From Muribaculaceae bacterium (GTDB lineage Bacteria > Bacteroidota > Bacteroidia > Bacteroidales > Muribaculaceae): a DNA stretch of 63,755 nucleotides. A program made the position numbers and the translations under genes. The DNA is taken from contig JAGAYZ010000039.1 in the NCBI GenBank assembly GCA_017940245.1, positions 1 to 63,755 of the forward strand, written 5' to 3'. How positions within the stretch are numbered: position 1 is the stretch's first letter; each line of letters opens with the position of its first letter. Under the pieces are notes generated by a model. The model saw nothing but the letters and a program-made list of their open reading frames with translations, was not told where the DNA came from and ran no database searches. This document shows, piece after piece, positions 37,549 to 46,479 of this stretch.

Positions 37549-39525
37549 ATGAATCGGTATAGCATTTTTACGCTTATCGCCGCGTTGGCCGCAGGTGCCC
37601 CTGTGTTGCTGGGACAGACTGCCGGCTCGCCCGATATGGTGAAGTTCAGCAAAGTGGCCACTCCAGTGCCCGGCCAGCGAGTACAGGGCAGTCAGCCCGC
37701 GGGCGAGTTTTTTCATGCCATCTACACGGGAGCCGCCTGGGGCGACTATGACGAGGACGGTTTTCTGGACCTGTATTACAGCCACATGAACCCCACGATA
37801 GATGGCAGTGTGGTATATAGCAATCTGTATCACAACGATAAGGCCGGCACGTTTTCACGTGTAGCGTTTTCTCACATTTCACCCACAGCCTTTTCGAGCC
37901 CAGTGTGGCTGGACATGGATGGCGACGGTCACTTGGACCTGTTTGTCACAGGGCTGGGACAAGCCGGTTATCACTGGAACGATGCGCTGACGCAGACCTC
38001 GGGCATCCGAGCCCAGCTGTATTTGGGCGATGGCGCAGGAGGCTTTGAGCCGGTGAGTGACCATGGCATAGCACCCGTGTTTAACGGAACCACCGGCGGC
38101 AAGGCGCATAACTGGGTGGCGGTGGGCGACTATGACCACGACGGCTATACCGACCTGGCTCTGGCCGGATTTGACGACATTGCCCGCATGGACACCGAAC
38201 ATCCCGAGGAAGCCGTGCGTGTGGTGCGGCTCTACCGCAATGTAGATGGACAGCGATTTGAACTGGTAGAAAACCCGGTAGAGGGCGAGGAGCCATTTCA
38301 TGGCCTCACCGACGGTAGCGTGGTGATGTGTGACTTGGACGGCGATGGCTGGCAGGATTTGTTCACTACCGGATATGGTGCCACGCGCAATGCTGAGGCA
38401 TATATTTACTGGAACAATGGCAACGGCACTTTCACGCAGGGCAACTCGCTGCCGGTGTATCCCACTACCGACGCTTCGTGCAGTGTTGCCGACCTCAATG
38501 GCGACGGCTTGCTCGACCTGGTGCTCACGGGCGTGTATAGTGATACAGGACAAAAACTCTTCACGATATGCCGAAACGATGGCACGCGCTCGTTCTCACA
38601 AGTGGCGACCGATAACTTGGAAGGCATCGATGGCGGCCAACTGGCCTTTGGCGATGTGAACCACGATGGCCTGACCGACATGCTGGTGGGCGGTCATGGC
38701 GCCACTCACGAGCACACCACATGGCTCTATCTTAACCAAGGCAATTTCACTTTTGCCGTGGTGGGAGCCTATTATAACGACCCCTTCGGCAAGTTGGGCA
38801 GTTTCTCGCGTGTAACTCATGGCAGCCACCACCTGGTGGATGTGGATCGCGATGGCTTGCTCGATGCCTGGTACTCCGGCTGGAGCAATGGCGGTTGTTC
38901 CAAGGGCTGCGCCACCGAGTTGTGGCACAACGATTCGGGCGAAAAAGGCGTTACGGCCAATGTGCCTCCCACGGCTCCCATCGGACTGCGTGCCCAGGAA
39001 GCCAATGGCCAGGTCGTGTTCCACTGGCAGAATGGCAGCGACGAGGTGACTCCACTCGCGGCCTTGCGCTACAACCTGTTTGTGCGCGTCAAAGGTTCCA
39101 ATGAGGCCTTTATGGTGATTCCTGCCGACCCGAATAGCGGCGTGCTCAGGGTGAATGAACTGAGTGGCGCGCTGCACACTACCACCTATCGCATGAAACT
39201 ATCTTCCGGCAAGACCTATGAATGGGGAGTTCAGACAATCGACAATGGCAACCTCGCTAGCACGTTTACTGTGGCCGAACTGGATTTGTCGCCTTCGTCC
39301 GTTGAAACGATAAAAGCGGCCGATGTGAAGGTAGAGGCTGTGAACGGTGGCATCAGCTATCATGTGGCTGGCCCTACCACACTCACGGTGTATATGCCTT
39401 CGGGCAGTGTCGTGAAGTGCGCCCATGTTGTAGGTGAAGGTGTGATACCCGTCGATGTCGCAGGCGTGCTCGTTGTCAAAGCCGAGAGTGCCGTCGTTAA
39501 CCAGAGTTATAAGGTGGTGCTGTGA
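37549..39525 (+). CDS. Secreted FG-GAP/VCBS beta-propeller protein
   Basis: The 658-residue product has a signal peptide (MNRYSIFTLIAALAAGAPVL). Most of the chain is a propeller of FG-GAP/VCBS blades with calcium loops such as WGDYDEDGFLDLYY, WLDMDGDGHLDLFVTG, VGDYDHDGYTDLALAG, MCDLDGDGWQDLFTTG and VADLNGDGLLDLVLTG, followed by a fibronectin-like domain (about 470-570, PPTAPIGLRAQEANGQVVFH) and a short C-terminal beta domain ending NQSYKVVL that resembles a T9SS sorting tail. No catalytic motif is seen; a binding or scaffolding role is inferred. It is clearly homologous to residues about 800-1330 of the GH2 fusion at 53645. Its stop overlaps the GTG start of the GH2 gene by 4 bp. Confidence 0.85.
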   Translation: MNRYSIFTLIAALAAGAPVLLGQTAGSPDMVKFSKVATPVPGQRVQGSQPAGEFFHAIYTGAAWGDYDEDGFLDLYYSHMNPTIDGSVVYSNLYHNDKAGTFSRVAFSHISPTAFSSPVWLDMDGDGHLDLFVTGLGQAGYHWNDALTQTSGIRAQLYLGDGAGGFEPVSDHGIAPVFNGTTGGKAHNWVAVGDYDHDGYTDLALAGFDDIARMDTEHPEEAVRVVRLYRNVDGQRFELVENPVEGEEPFHGLTDGSVVMCDLDGDGWQDLFTTGYGATRNAEAYIYWNNGNGTFTQGNSLPVYPTTDASCSVADLNGDGLLDLVLTGVYSDTGQKLFTICRNDGTRSFSQVATDNLEGIDGGQLAFGDVNHDGLTDMLVGGHGATHEHTTWLYLNQGNFTFAVVGAYYNDPFGKLGSFSRVTHGSHHLVDVDRDGLLDAWYSGWSNGGCSKGCATELWHNDSGEKGVTANVPPTAPIGLRAQEANGQVVFHWQNGSDEVTPLAALRYNLFVRVKGSNEAFMVIPADPNSGVLRVNELSGALHTTTYRMKLSSGKTYEWGVQTIDNGNLASTFTVAELDLSPSSVETIKAADVKVEAVNGGISYHVAGPTTLTVYMPSGSVVKCAHVVGEGVIPVDVAGVLVVKAESAVVNQSYKVVL

Positions 39526-42422
39526 GGTTGCTCAGCTTCTATATGTGCATCGTGCTGAGCACGATGGGAGTCGTTGCCGGCGTGGTGAATCTGGGCGACT
39601 CGCCCTGGCGGTTCACCCGGGTGGTTAAGCAAGAATCCAATCTAGCCGCGGGTCTGGATGTGATGTGTGGTAGTCACCGAGTGACCGAGGTGAACGATGG
39701 AAAACTGCACACGCACTGGAAGGCTGCCGGAGAGACTCTGGAAGTGGACTTGCTGGCTGTGAAGCACCTCAGTAGTGTCGATTTGCAATTTGCAGGCGAC
39801 TCGGTGAAGCAGGTTAGAGTGGAAGTGGAACATAGCCGCGACCGCCAACACTGGACTCGTCTGTCTGGTGACACACAGTGGCAACGATGCGTCGCCAATA
39901 CCGAGAACGATATTACTACGGTGAACAACACGGTGGGCTACGCCGCTGTGGTGGTGAGCACCTCATGCGTGCTGCCGTCAACCGATTCGTGCCGATATGT
40001 GCGGGTGCGCCTTGTGGCACTTGCCAACGATGACCGGCGGCCACTGCAAGCCGGCATCAGCGAACTCGTGATTCACCCCAGTAGCATTTCGCATCCCGAT
40101 TCCTATTATTATGCAGAGCATCTCGACGACTCGCAGTGGGAGGAAGTGGGCATACCACATTGTTACAATGAGCAGGACACCTACCTCAATGCCACCACCG
40201 GCGAACGTTGCTGGCGTGGCGAAGCCTGGTATCGCAAGCACCTGACCGTGCCTGTCGCCGACCGCGGAAAACGCGTGCTCATTGCCTTCCAGAGCGTGAA
40301 CATTGGCGCCACAGTCTATATTAATGGCCATCCCATCGAGGGCAACACTCGTGTGCCGCAACCCGGAGCGGTGACCCATGTGGGCAGTTCGCTGCCATTT
40401 GTGGTGGATATTACCCCGTGGCTCCGCTGGGGCGAGGACAATGTGCTGGCGGTGAAGGTGTCTAATGCCCGCAACACGTTTTTCACTTGGCCGCAGTTTG
40501 CCGAGAACGAGGGCTTTGGCCAGGCCATGGGAGGCATTGTCTCGGCAGTGTATATGCACACGAAACACCCTATCCACATTCCGCTCAATGCCTATTCTCC
40601 GCTGGGCAGGTGGGGAACCTACCAAGCCACCATCAGTGCCGACACTCATCGTGCCGTGGCGCGCTGGCTGGCGCAGGTTGAAAATGGCACCGCGCAAGTG
40701 CAACGCATAGAACTGGAAACCATCGTCAAGAATCATCGTGGACGCAAGGTGCTGTCGTTCAAGCAAAGACAAGTGGTGCCGGCGGGAGGCATAGCCCGCT
40801 TCGACCACACCGACTCCATCGCCCATGCCACCCTGTGGTATCCCGTGGGCATGAAAGGCGAGCCATATCTCTACACGGTAGAGCGCAAGGTGTATGCCGA
40901 CGGCCGCCTCACCGACACCCGCACCGAGCAGATGGGGCTGCGCACGGTGACCTGGGACGAGAACTATTGCTACGTCAACGGCGAGAAGTGCATCCTGCGC
41001 GGCTTCGGCAACCGGAATATCTATCCCGGTCTGGGCGCCGCCGTACCCGAGTCGATGCAGTGGGCCGATATCGGCCGCATGGCCCGTTGTGGAGCCAATG
41101 TGCTGCGTGTGGGTCACCAGGCTCCGTTTCCCGAGGCTTTTGAGGCTTGCGATGCCCTGGGTGTGATGCTCATCGTGAACAGTGGCGACAACGAGTGGTC
41201 GCTCAAGAACGAACCGGCTCTCACCTACAAGCGCGAATATGACCGCGACCTGATGTATGCCTATCGCAACCACCCCTCGGTCATCGTGTGGGAGTCCAAC
41301 AACGGACTGGCCTATGAGGGCGAGAAATACCTGCCCAGTTACACCCGCGAAATAGCCGAGCAGGTAGATTTCATCGCTCCACGCATTGTGCTCAACCGCG
41401 ACGGATTTCCACCACAGTGGGATAAGAAGAATAACATCGTTGTGGGTTATACCAACCGATATGAAAAGCAAGCGGGTTATCCGTCGCTCAACACCGAGGT
41501 CTATGGTACCAACTGGAGTGGTAAACCCAGCTGGTGTATCGCCCGCGACGATTATGAGAATGAGAAACGTTTTGCACAATTCTATGTGCAGAACTATCTC
41601 GACGACCTTCACCATCAGGCTGCCGGATGGATCCACTGGATGCTGGCCGAGACCTATGGCGAGGGCTACACTATCTACCTGAACGGCCGTCGCAACCAGA
41701 AAAGCCTGGGCTCTTGCGCCATGGACGGCAACCGCTTCCCCAAACTCATCTACCGCATCTACGAGAAAGCCTTGTGGGTACCCTTCGACAAACGGCCTGG
41801 AGTGGCGTTGCAGAGTCACTGGAATTACAGCGGAGTGCAGGATGTGGACGCTTGGAGCAATTGCCCCCAGGTGGAGTTGTTGCTCAATGGCGTGTCGCAA
41901 GGAATTGTGACTCCCGACCCGGCTACGCGGCGCTGCACCTGGCCGGGAATCAGTTGGCAGGCGGGCGAGCTTCGAGCCGTGGGGCTTGACGAGCGGCGAA
42001 GGCCTGTGTGCGAAGAAAGTGTTCACTCAGCCGGTCCACCGCATCATATCCGAGTCACCATAGAGCCTCTTGGAGCAAAGACCAGCGGCAAGCCCTTCAC
42101 GCTTCGCGCCAATGCCTCCGATGCTTTCGTCGTAACGGCCACCATCGTTGATGAGCAGGGGCACTGGTGCCCCTTGGCAAGCAATGTGCTCCACTTCGAC
42201 GTGCAGGGCCAGGGCGTGTATAAGGGTTCCTATAATTTTTATGTAACCGAGGGTAGGCCGCTATCGTATCATGCCCCCGGCGACCATGAGTTGCAAGCCG
42301 AGGGCGGCTTGATGCGTGCGGCTGTGCGCACCACCTTCAAGGCGGGCGACATCACAGTGCGCGTGTCATCACCGGGACTCATCGCCGGCGAGGCCTCTAT
42401 CACCTCCACCTCTTGTAAATGA
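39522..42422 (+). CDS. GH2-family protein with F5/8-type N-domain; acid/base Glu apparently missing
   Basis: The 966-residue product starts at a GTG that overlaps the preceding stop (GTGA). Order: signal peptide (RLLSFYMCIVLSTMGVVAG), discoidin/F5-8-type domain (about 25-190), GH2 sugar-binding jelly roll (about 200-330, YRKHLTVPVADRGKRVLIAF, INGHPIEGNTRVP), immunoglobulin-like domain, TIM barrel (LRGFGNRNIYPGLGAAVPES, NVLRVGHQAPFPEAFEACDA) and C-terminal beta domains. Nucleophile Glu659 in SLNTEVYGTNW is kept. The region that normally carries W-x-x-x-N-E reads VWESNNGLAY: the residue five after Trp590 is Gly595, while Glu591 directly follows the Trp. Either Glu591 takes over or the protein is not a normal hydrolase. 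Operon: FG-GAP, this gene, esterase. Confidence 0.82.
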   Translation: MRLLSFYMCIVLSTMGVVAGVVNLGDSPWRFTRVVKQESNLAAGLDVMCGSHRVTEVNDGKLHTHWKAAGETLEVDLLAVKHLSSVDLQFAGDSVKQVRVEVEHSRDRQHWTRLSGDTQWQRCVANTENDITTVNNTVGYAAVVVSTSCVLPSTDSCRYVRVRLVALANDDRRPLQAGISELVIHPSSISHPDSYYYAEHLDDSQWEEVGIPHCYNEQDTYLNATTGERCWRGEAWYRKHLTVPVADRGKRVLIAFQSVNIGATVYINGHPIEGNTRVPQPGAVTHVGSSLPFVVDITPWLRWGEDNVLAVKVSNARNTFFTWPQFAENEGFGQAMGGIVSAVYMHTKHPIHIPLNAYSPLGRWGTYQATISADTHRAVARWLAQVENGTAQVQRIELETIVKNHRGRKVLSFKQRQVVPAGGIARFDHTDSIAHATLWYPVGMKGEPYLYTVERKVYADGRLTDTRTEQMGLRTVTWDENYCYVNGEKCILRGFGNRNIYPGLGAAVPESMQWADIGRMARCGANVLRVGHQAPFPEAFEACDALGVMLIVNSGDNEWSLKNEPALTYKREYDRDLMYAYRNHPSVIVWESNNGLAYEGEKYLPSYTREIAEQVDFIAPRIVLNRDGFPPQWDKKNNIVVGYTNRYEKQAGYPSLNTEVYGTNWSGKPSWCIARDDYENEKRFAQFYVQNYLDDLHHQAAGWIHWMLAETYGEGYTIYLNGRRNQKSLGSCAMDGNRFPKLIYRIYEKALWVPFDKRPGVALQSHWNYSGVQDVDAWSNCPQVELLLNGVSQGIVTPDPATRRCTWPGISWQAGELRAVGLDERRRPVCEESVHSAGPPHHIRVTIEPLGAKTSGKPFTLRANASDAFVVTATIVDEQGHWCPLASNVLHFDVQGQGVYKGSYNFYVTEGRPLSYHAPGDHELQAEGGLMRAAVRTTFKAGDITVRVSSPGLIAGEASITSTSCK

Positions 42423-42434
42423 AACATCTAGAAT

Positions 42435-44390
42435 ATGAAAAAAACAAGATTACGTAAAACGGCTTTTTCAATGTTGGCAGGCGCTGCTCTGTCGATGCAT
42501 GCTGCCGTCACATTGCCTGCTTATTTAAGCGACAACATGGTCGTTCAACAGCAATCTAACTTGAAAATTTCTGGTCGCAGCAACCGCGCCGGCCAGGTGC
42601 AGGTGCGTGCCAGTTGGAGCAAAAAGGTGTTCACCGTGCCCATTGCAGCCGACGGTACGTTTGCTGTGAGTGTGCCCACGCCCAAAGCCGGAGGCCCGTT
42701 CCAGGTCAGCATCAACGATGGTGACGAGCTGTTGCTCAAGAATGTGCTTTCAGGCGAAGTGTGGTTTTGCTCGGGACAGAGCAACATGGAGATGCCCGTC
42801 AAAGGCTGGGGACAAGTAAAGAATTTCGAGCAGGAGCTGGCTTCGGCCAGTCACAGCGACATACGCTTGCTGCAATCGCGGCATGTGACATCACTGGTGC
42901 CTCAAAACGAGCCGCAAGTGAATGGTGGCGGCTGGGCGGTGTGCTCGGCGGCAACGGTAGAGAATTTCTCGGCCGTGGCCTATTTCTTTGCTCGCCAGTT
43001 GAGCCAGCAACTGCATGTGCCGATAGGTGTAATCGACAGTTCGTGGGGCGGCACTCCCGCCGAGGCATGGACCAGTGCCACCACCCTCACCGGTGTCATC
43101 GAGCACCAGCGCAATGCGCAGGCCATTCTAGCCGCCGGAGGCAATCGCGAAATCTTGTGCCAAAAATATGAACAAGACGTGCGCGACTGGCAGGCAGCCT
43201 ACGACCGCGCCGATGCCGGAATGCAAGGCGGCAAGCCGTTATGGGTCGATGCCGAGCAGACGGGGACAGAGTGGAACACGATGCGCTTGCCCAATGCTTG
43301 GGAATGGTGCGGCCTGAAGGAGTTCGACGGCATCGTGTGGTTTCAGAAAGTGGTCGAACTGCCCGAGCGGTGGGCCGGAAAAGAACTCACACTCAAGGTG
43401 GGTAAGGTTGACGACATGGACATCACCTGGTTCAATGGCCAGCAAGTGGGCGAAACCGATGGCTATTGGATCGTGCGCGAATATAAAGTGCCTGCCTCGC
43501 TGGTCAAGGCCGGCAAAGCCATTATCACCGTCAAGGTGAAGGACGGGAGCGGTCTGGGTGGCATCTGTGGTGATGCCGGCGACCTGTCGCTGGGCATCGG
43601 CAGCGATGTGATTTCGCTAGCGGGCGACTGGCGTTGGCACAAGGGCGTGGCGCTCGACGAGCTGCCCTACCGTGCCATTCATCCCGATCATCAGAATTAC
43701 CCGGCCAATCTGTATAACGCCATGGTGCATCCATTCCGCGACTTTGCCGTGCGCGGTGTCATCTGGTATCAGGGCGAGGAAAATGCTTCGCGCTGGGAAG
43801 GTTACACACCCTTGTTCCAAGCGCTCATCCACGACTGGCGGCACACCTGGCACAATGCCTCGATGCCGTTCTACTTCGTGCAGCTGGCCGGTTGGCAAGA
43901 AAGTGCGCCGGTGCAGCCGGCTTCGGCCTGGGCACACCTGCGCGAGGCTCAGGCTCGTGCCCTGTCGCTCGATCACACAGGCATGGCGGTGGCTATCGAC
44001 ATCGGTGAGGCCTACGATATCCATCCCAAGAACAAGCAGGAAGTAGGTCGCCGGCTGGCGCTTGCAGCCCTGTCGGACACCTATGGCAAGGGGAAGTACC
44101 AAGTGCCGCAGTGCATCGGACACCAAGTGGAGGGTAATCGAGTGATGCTCACGTTCAACCAGCCTATCACCATCGATGGCGATAAGCCCCTAGGTCTGGT
44201 GGTGGCCGGTCCCGACATGGTGTTTCACGAAGCGCAAGCCATCGTGCGAAATCAGCGACTGGAAGTGTGGTCGCCGCAGGTGACCATGCCAGTAGCCGTG
44301 AGATATGCCTGGGGAAATAATCCACCCAACAATCTGCGTGGCCGCGACGGCTTGCCCGTGGCTCCATTCCGCACCGACTCCTATCGGTAG
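42435..44390 (+). CDS. Sialate O-acetylesterase-type (SASA/DUF303) carbohydrate esterase
   Basis: The 651-residue product has a signal peptide (MKKTRLRKTAFSMLAGAALS). The SGNH-hydrolase core is split: block I VWFCSGQSNMEMPVKGWGQ with catalytic Ser116, VIDSSWGGTPAEAWTS, then a GH2-like jelly-roll insertion (about 280-400, FDGIVWFQKVVELPERWAGK, ITWFNGQQVGETDGYW), then GVIWYQGEENASRW and the Asp/His block IDIGEAYDIHPKNKQEVGRR. It should remove O-acetyl groups from a decorated glycan; sialic acid is only the name-giving substrate. It starts 12 bp after the GH2 gene, so it is the third gene of that operon. No T9SS or dockerin tail is present. Confidence 0.88.
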   Translation: MKKTRLRKTAFSMLAGAALSMHAAVTLPAYLSDNMVVQQQSNLKISGRSNRAGQVQVRASWSKKVFTVPIAADGTFAVSVPTPKAGGPFQVSINDGDELLLKNVLSGEVWFCSGQSNMEMPVKGWGQVKNFEQELASASHSDIRLLQSRHVTSLVPQNEPQVNGGGWAVCSAATVENFSAVAYFFARQLSQQLHVPIGVIDSSWGGTPAEAWTSATTLTGVIEHQRNAQAILAAGGNREILCQKYEQDVRDWQAAYDRADAGMQGGKPLWVDAEQTGTEWNTMRLPNAWEWCGLKEFDGIVWFQKVVELPERWAGKELTLKVGKVDDMDITWFNGQQVGETDGYWIVREYKVPASLVKAGKAIITVKVKDGSGLGGICGDAGDLSLGIGSDVISLAGDWRWHKGVALDELPYRAIHPDHQNYPANLYNAMVHPFRDFAVRGVIWYQGEENASRWEGYTPLFQALIHDWRHTWHNASMPFYFVQLAGWQESAPVQPASAWAHLREAQARALSLDHTGMAVAIDIGEAYDIHPKNKQEVGRRLALAALSDTYGKGKYQVPQCIGHQVEGNRVMLTFNQPITIDGDKPLGLVVAGPDMVFHEAQAIVRNQRLEVWSPQVTMPVAVRYAWGNNPPNNLRGRDGLPVAPFRTDSYR

Positions 44391-44456
44391 TCGAAGTGCT
44401 CGGCTCAATCCATCCTGAAGTTGAGAGGCTGGCAGATTGTTCCAAATTGTCATTTT

Positions 44457-44502
44457 TTGAAACAATCGTGTTATTATATCTAATGTTCCTGCTCTACTTT
44501 TG
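44457..44502 (+). promoter_or_regulatory. Promoter with regulon motif (site A)
   Basis: TTGAAACAATCGTGTTATT (44457-44475) begins 38 bp before the -7 box TACTTTTG (44495-44502), and the ATG follows at 44555. The core AACA-atcg-TGTT is an inverted repeat. The 3' part of the motif ends 19 bp before the -7 box, about where a -33 element would sit. Confidence 0.72.
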
Positions 44503-44554
44503 CAAGCGAGAACAATGAGAAAAAAAATGAGTTAAACATTTAATAATTAATTGC

Positions 44555-46339
44555 ATGAAAAAGAACTTTACTTTTCTGCTGGGCTTGGCCGCGCTGATGA
44601 TGCCATCGGCTGCATGGGCCGGCGACCTGGTGATTCCCTGTAATGAGAACAGTGGAGTCGTCATTGAGAACAGTGGTGTTTTTGATCGTCTGAATCAGAA
44701 CATCGGTAACACCAGTGCCGACACTCGCGTTTATCTGGGCGAGGTGGACTTCGGCAGTGGCAACAACTATCAGGCCACCAGCATCGTGCTGGGCAACGGC
44801 TGGTATGTAGACGGCTGGGCAATCCTGCACGCAGGTGACACGTATGAAAATTCTGTGCCCTTCACCCAGATGGGTATCAACGAGACTGGCGGTTATCAGC
44901 ACTATCAGGTGTTTGGTGCCAATATGGCCTACAATGCCGTAGATCCTGCTGAGCTTTCGGGTGGTGGTCCCGCCATCGAAGGCATCACCTTCAGCCAGCC
45001 TACAGGCAAGAAGAAAGTGTGGCTCACCTTTGTGGGTGGTGCCGGCAACATTCGCTCGGTCACCTTCCGCGAGCAAGCCCTGCAGCCCACCGACTTTGTG
45101 AACGTAGAGGGCGACTGGGACAGCGGCATCCGTCTGCTCAATCCCAACGAGAAACCCGGTTATGAGCTGATTTCGACCAAGGTCTATTCTATCGACTCTG
45201 AGCCTGCTGTGCCCATCGGTGAGGGAACCGACTTCCCCGACACCCGCATCGACACCTCGGCTAATGCTCAAAACGCTTGGGGCTGGACCCACGAAGGCTT
45301 TATCGCCGACTATGGAACCATCGACTTCGGCAATGGCAAGTTCAAACAGATTATTCTGTACATGACCCACTGGGGTGCCAACATCTATGACTACCTGGAG
45401 TTCTATCTGGACGAGGTGACCGAGTCTAAGAAGTTCCTCACCGTGTGGTCGGGTCTGGACCTGGCCAACAATGGCCCGTATCCTTTCGCCAAGAATCTGC
45501 CGGTGATTACCGGTCGGCACAAGGTGCTGGTGAAGTGGATTGGTGGTAGCACCAACCTGCAGGCTGTGGAATTCTGCGAGCAGCAGTTGTGGCCGTTGCA
45601 CGTGGATTGCGGTGTTGAGCTCGAAGACGTGGAGCCTTCGCCCGAAGCCTTCCATTTCACATTTGAGAATTGTCCCGAAGGCCAAGGTAATCCTTGGGGC
45701 TATGAGGTGAAGTGCAAGGGGCGGTATGAAGCTGCCGGCAACATTGGTTACACCGGCAACGGTACAGTGATCGACTTCTATGGCGACGGCGACGGCGTGG
45801 ACTTCGGTAACGGAGGCTGGAAGCGCATCATCGTGAACCACTCGAGCGAACCCTCATGGATTGGAACCGTAGACGTGTCTAACTTCTCGTTCTACATCGA
45901 CCTGGATCCCGACTTCATCTACACACCCGAAGACTGGGAGCAGAACCTGCCCGCCATTCTCGAGGGTCACGAGCCCGTGGCTGTGGTGCGTCTGCAAGGA
46001 ACAGGGGCCTGGAGTGTGCGCAAGCGCACCGCCGGTGAATTCCTGGTGAACGTGACCGGCAAGCACGACCTGTTCATGGTCTACAACACGCCTAACAGCA
46101 GCACCGGTGCCAACGTGTTCGACATCTGGCTGGATCCCGTGGGTGCAGCTCCCCAGCTGCCCGTGGGCGACGTGGACGGTGATGGCAAGGTGGATGTTTC
46201 CGACGTGAACGCCGTGATCAACATCATCCTCAAGACCAAAGACACGACCGACTTCGTGGGCAATCCCGATGTGGACGGCGATGGCAAGGTGGATGTTTCC
46301 GACGTGAATGCTATCATCAACATCATCTTGAAAGTGTGA
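44555..46339 (+). CDS. Multi-CBM secreted protein with dockerin-like tail
   Basis: The 594-residue product has a signal peptide (MKKNFTFLLGLAALMMPSAA). Three successive beta-sandwich repeats (about 25-185, 195-350, 365-525) carry CBM6-like features: GEVDFGSGNNYQATSIVLGN, YGTIDFGNGKFKQIILYMTH and GDGVDFGNGGWKRIIVNHSS, each ending near a GKHDLFMVYNT or KKVWLTFVGGAGNIRSVTF strand. There is no catalytic domain. Residues about 535-594 form a duplicated dockerin-like module (GDVDGDGKVDVSDVNAVINI and DVDGDGKVDVSDVNAIINII). It probably binds glycan at the surface and docks to an unknown partner. It is paralogous to the protein at 48761, which has another tail. Site A lies upstream; a hairpin follows before the GH30 gene. 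Confidence 0.78.
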   Translation: MKKNFTFLLGLAALMMPSAAWAGDLVIPCNENSGVVIENSGVFDRLNQNIGNTSADTRVYLGEVDFGSGNNYQATSIVLGNGWYVDGWAILHAGDTYENSVPFTQMGINETGGYQHYQVFGANMAYNAVDPAELSGGGPAIEGITFSQPTGKKKVWLTFVGGAGNIRSVTFREQALQPTDFVNVEGDWDSGIRLLNPNEKPGYELISTKVYSIDSEPAVPIGEGTDFPDTRIDTSANAQNAWGWTHEGFIADYGTIDFGNGKFKQIILYMTHWGANIYDYLEFYLDEVTESKKFLTVWSGLDLANNGPYPFAKNLPVITGRHKVLVKWIGGSTNLQAVEFCEQQLWPLHVDCGVELEDVEPSPEAFHFTFENCPEGQGNPWGYEVKCKGRYEAAGNIGYTGNGTVIDFYGDGDGVDFGNGGWKRIIVNHSSEPSWIGTVDVSNFSFYIDLDPDFIYTPEDWEQNLPAILEGHEPVAVVRLQGTGAWSVRKRTAGEFLVNVTGKHDLFMVYNTPNSSTGANVFDIWLDPVGAAPQLPVGDVDGDGKVDVSDVNAVINIILKTKDTTDFVGNPDVDGDGKVDVSDVNAIINIILKV

Positions 46340-46373
46340 ACTAAAAAGCTATTTCTAACTTGAACTCGAATTG

Positions 46374-46404
46374 CGCAAGCGCCCCCATTTGTCGGGTGCT
46401 TGCG
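46374..46404 (+). terminator. Hairpin between the multi-CBM gene and GH30
   Basis: cgcaagcgccc and gggtgcttgcg form an 11-bp stem with one wobble pair, followed by TGATTTATTT. The poor T-tract suggests a partial terminator or a stability element. No separate promoter is seen for the GH30 gene. A short tandem gggctatgggctgtgggc repeat follows (about 46420-46443). Confidence 0.45.
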
Positions 46405-46479
46405 TGATTTATTTAGTGGCTATGGGCTGTGGGCTATGGGCTGCATGATTCATAATCAATAAAAGAAGGAGGAACAGAA

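Noticed and set aside
39978-42026. A 682-codon open frame antisense to the GH2 gene
   Set aside because: It has no signal peptide, motif or ribosome-binding site; the plus strand encodes a complete GH2 in an operon. It is a shadow of GC-rich codon bias.
44457-44475. The conserved motif as a -35 element of an ECF sigma factor
   Set aside because: The gap to the -7 box (19 bp from the motif end, 38 from its start) and the presence of a normal TAnnTTTG box fit activator binding better; no anti-sigma gene or STN-domain SusC is present.
46180-46310. Short direct DNA repeats that could suggest a CRISPR or tandem-repeat array
   Set aside because: They are the two halves of a dockerin-like protein module, in frame and only two per gene.
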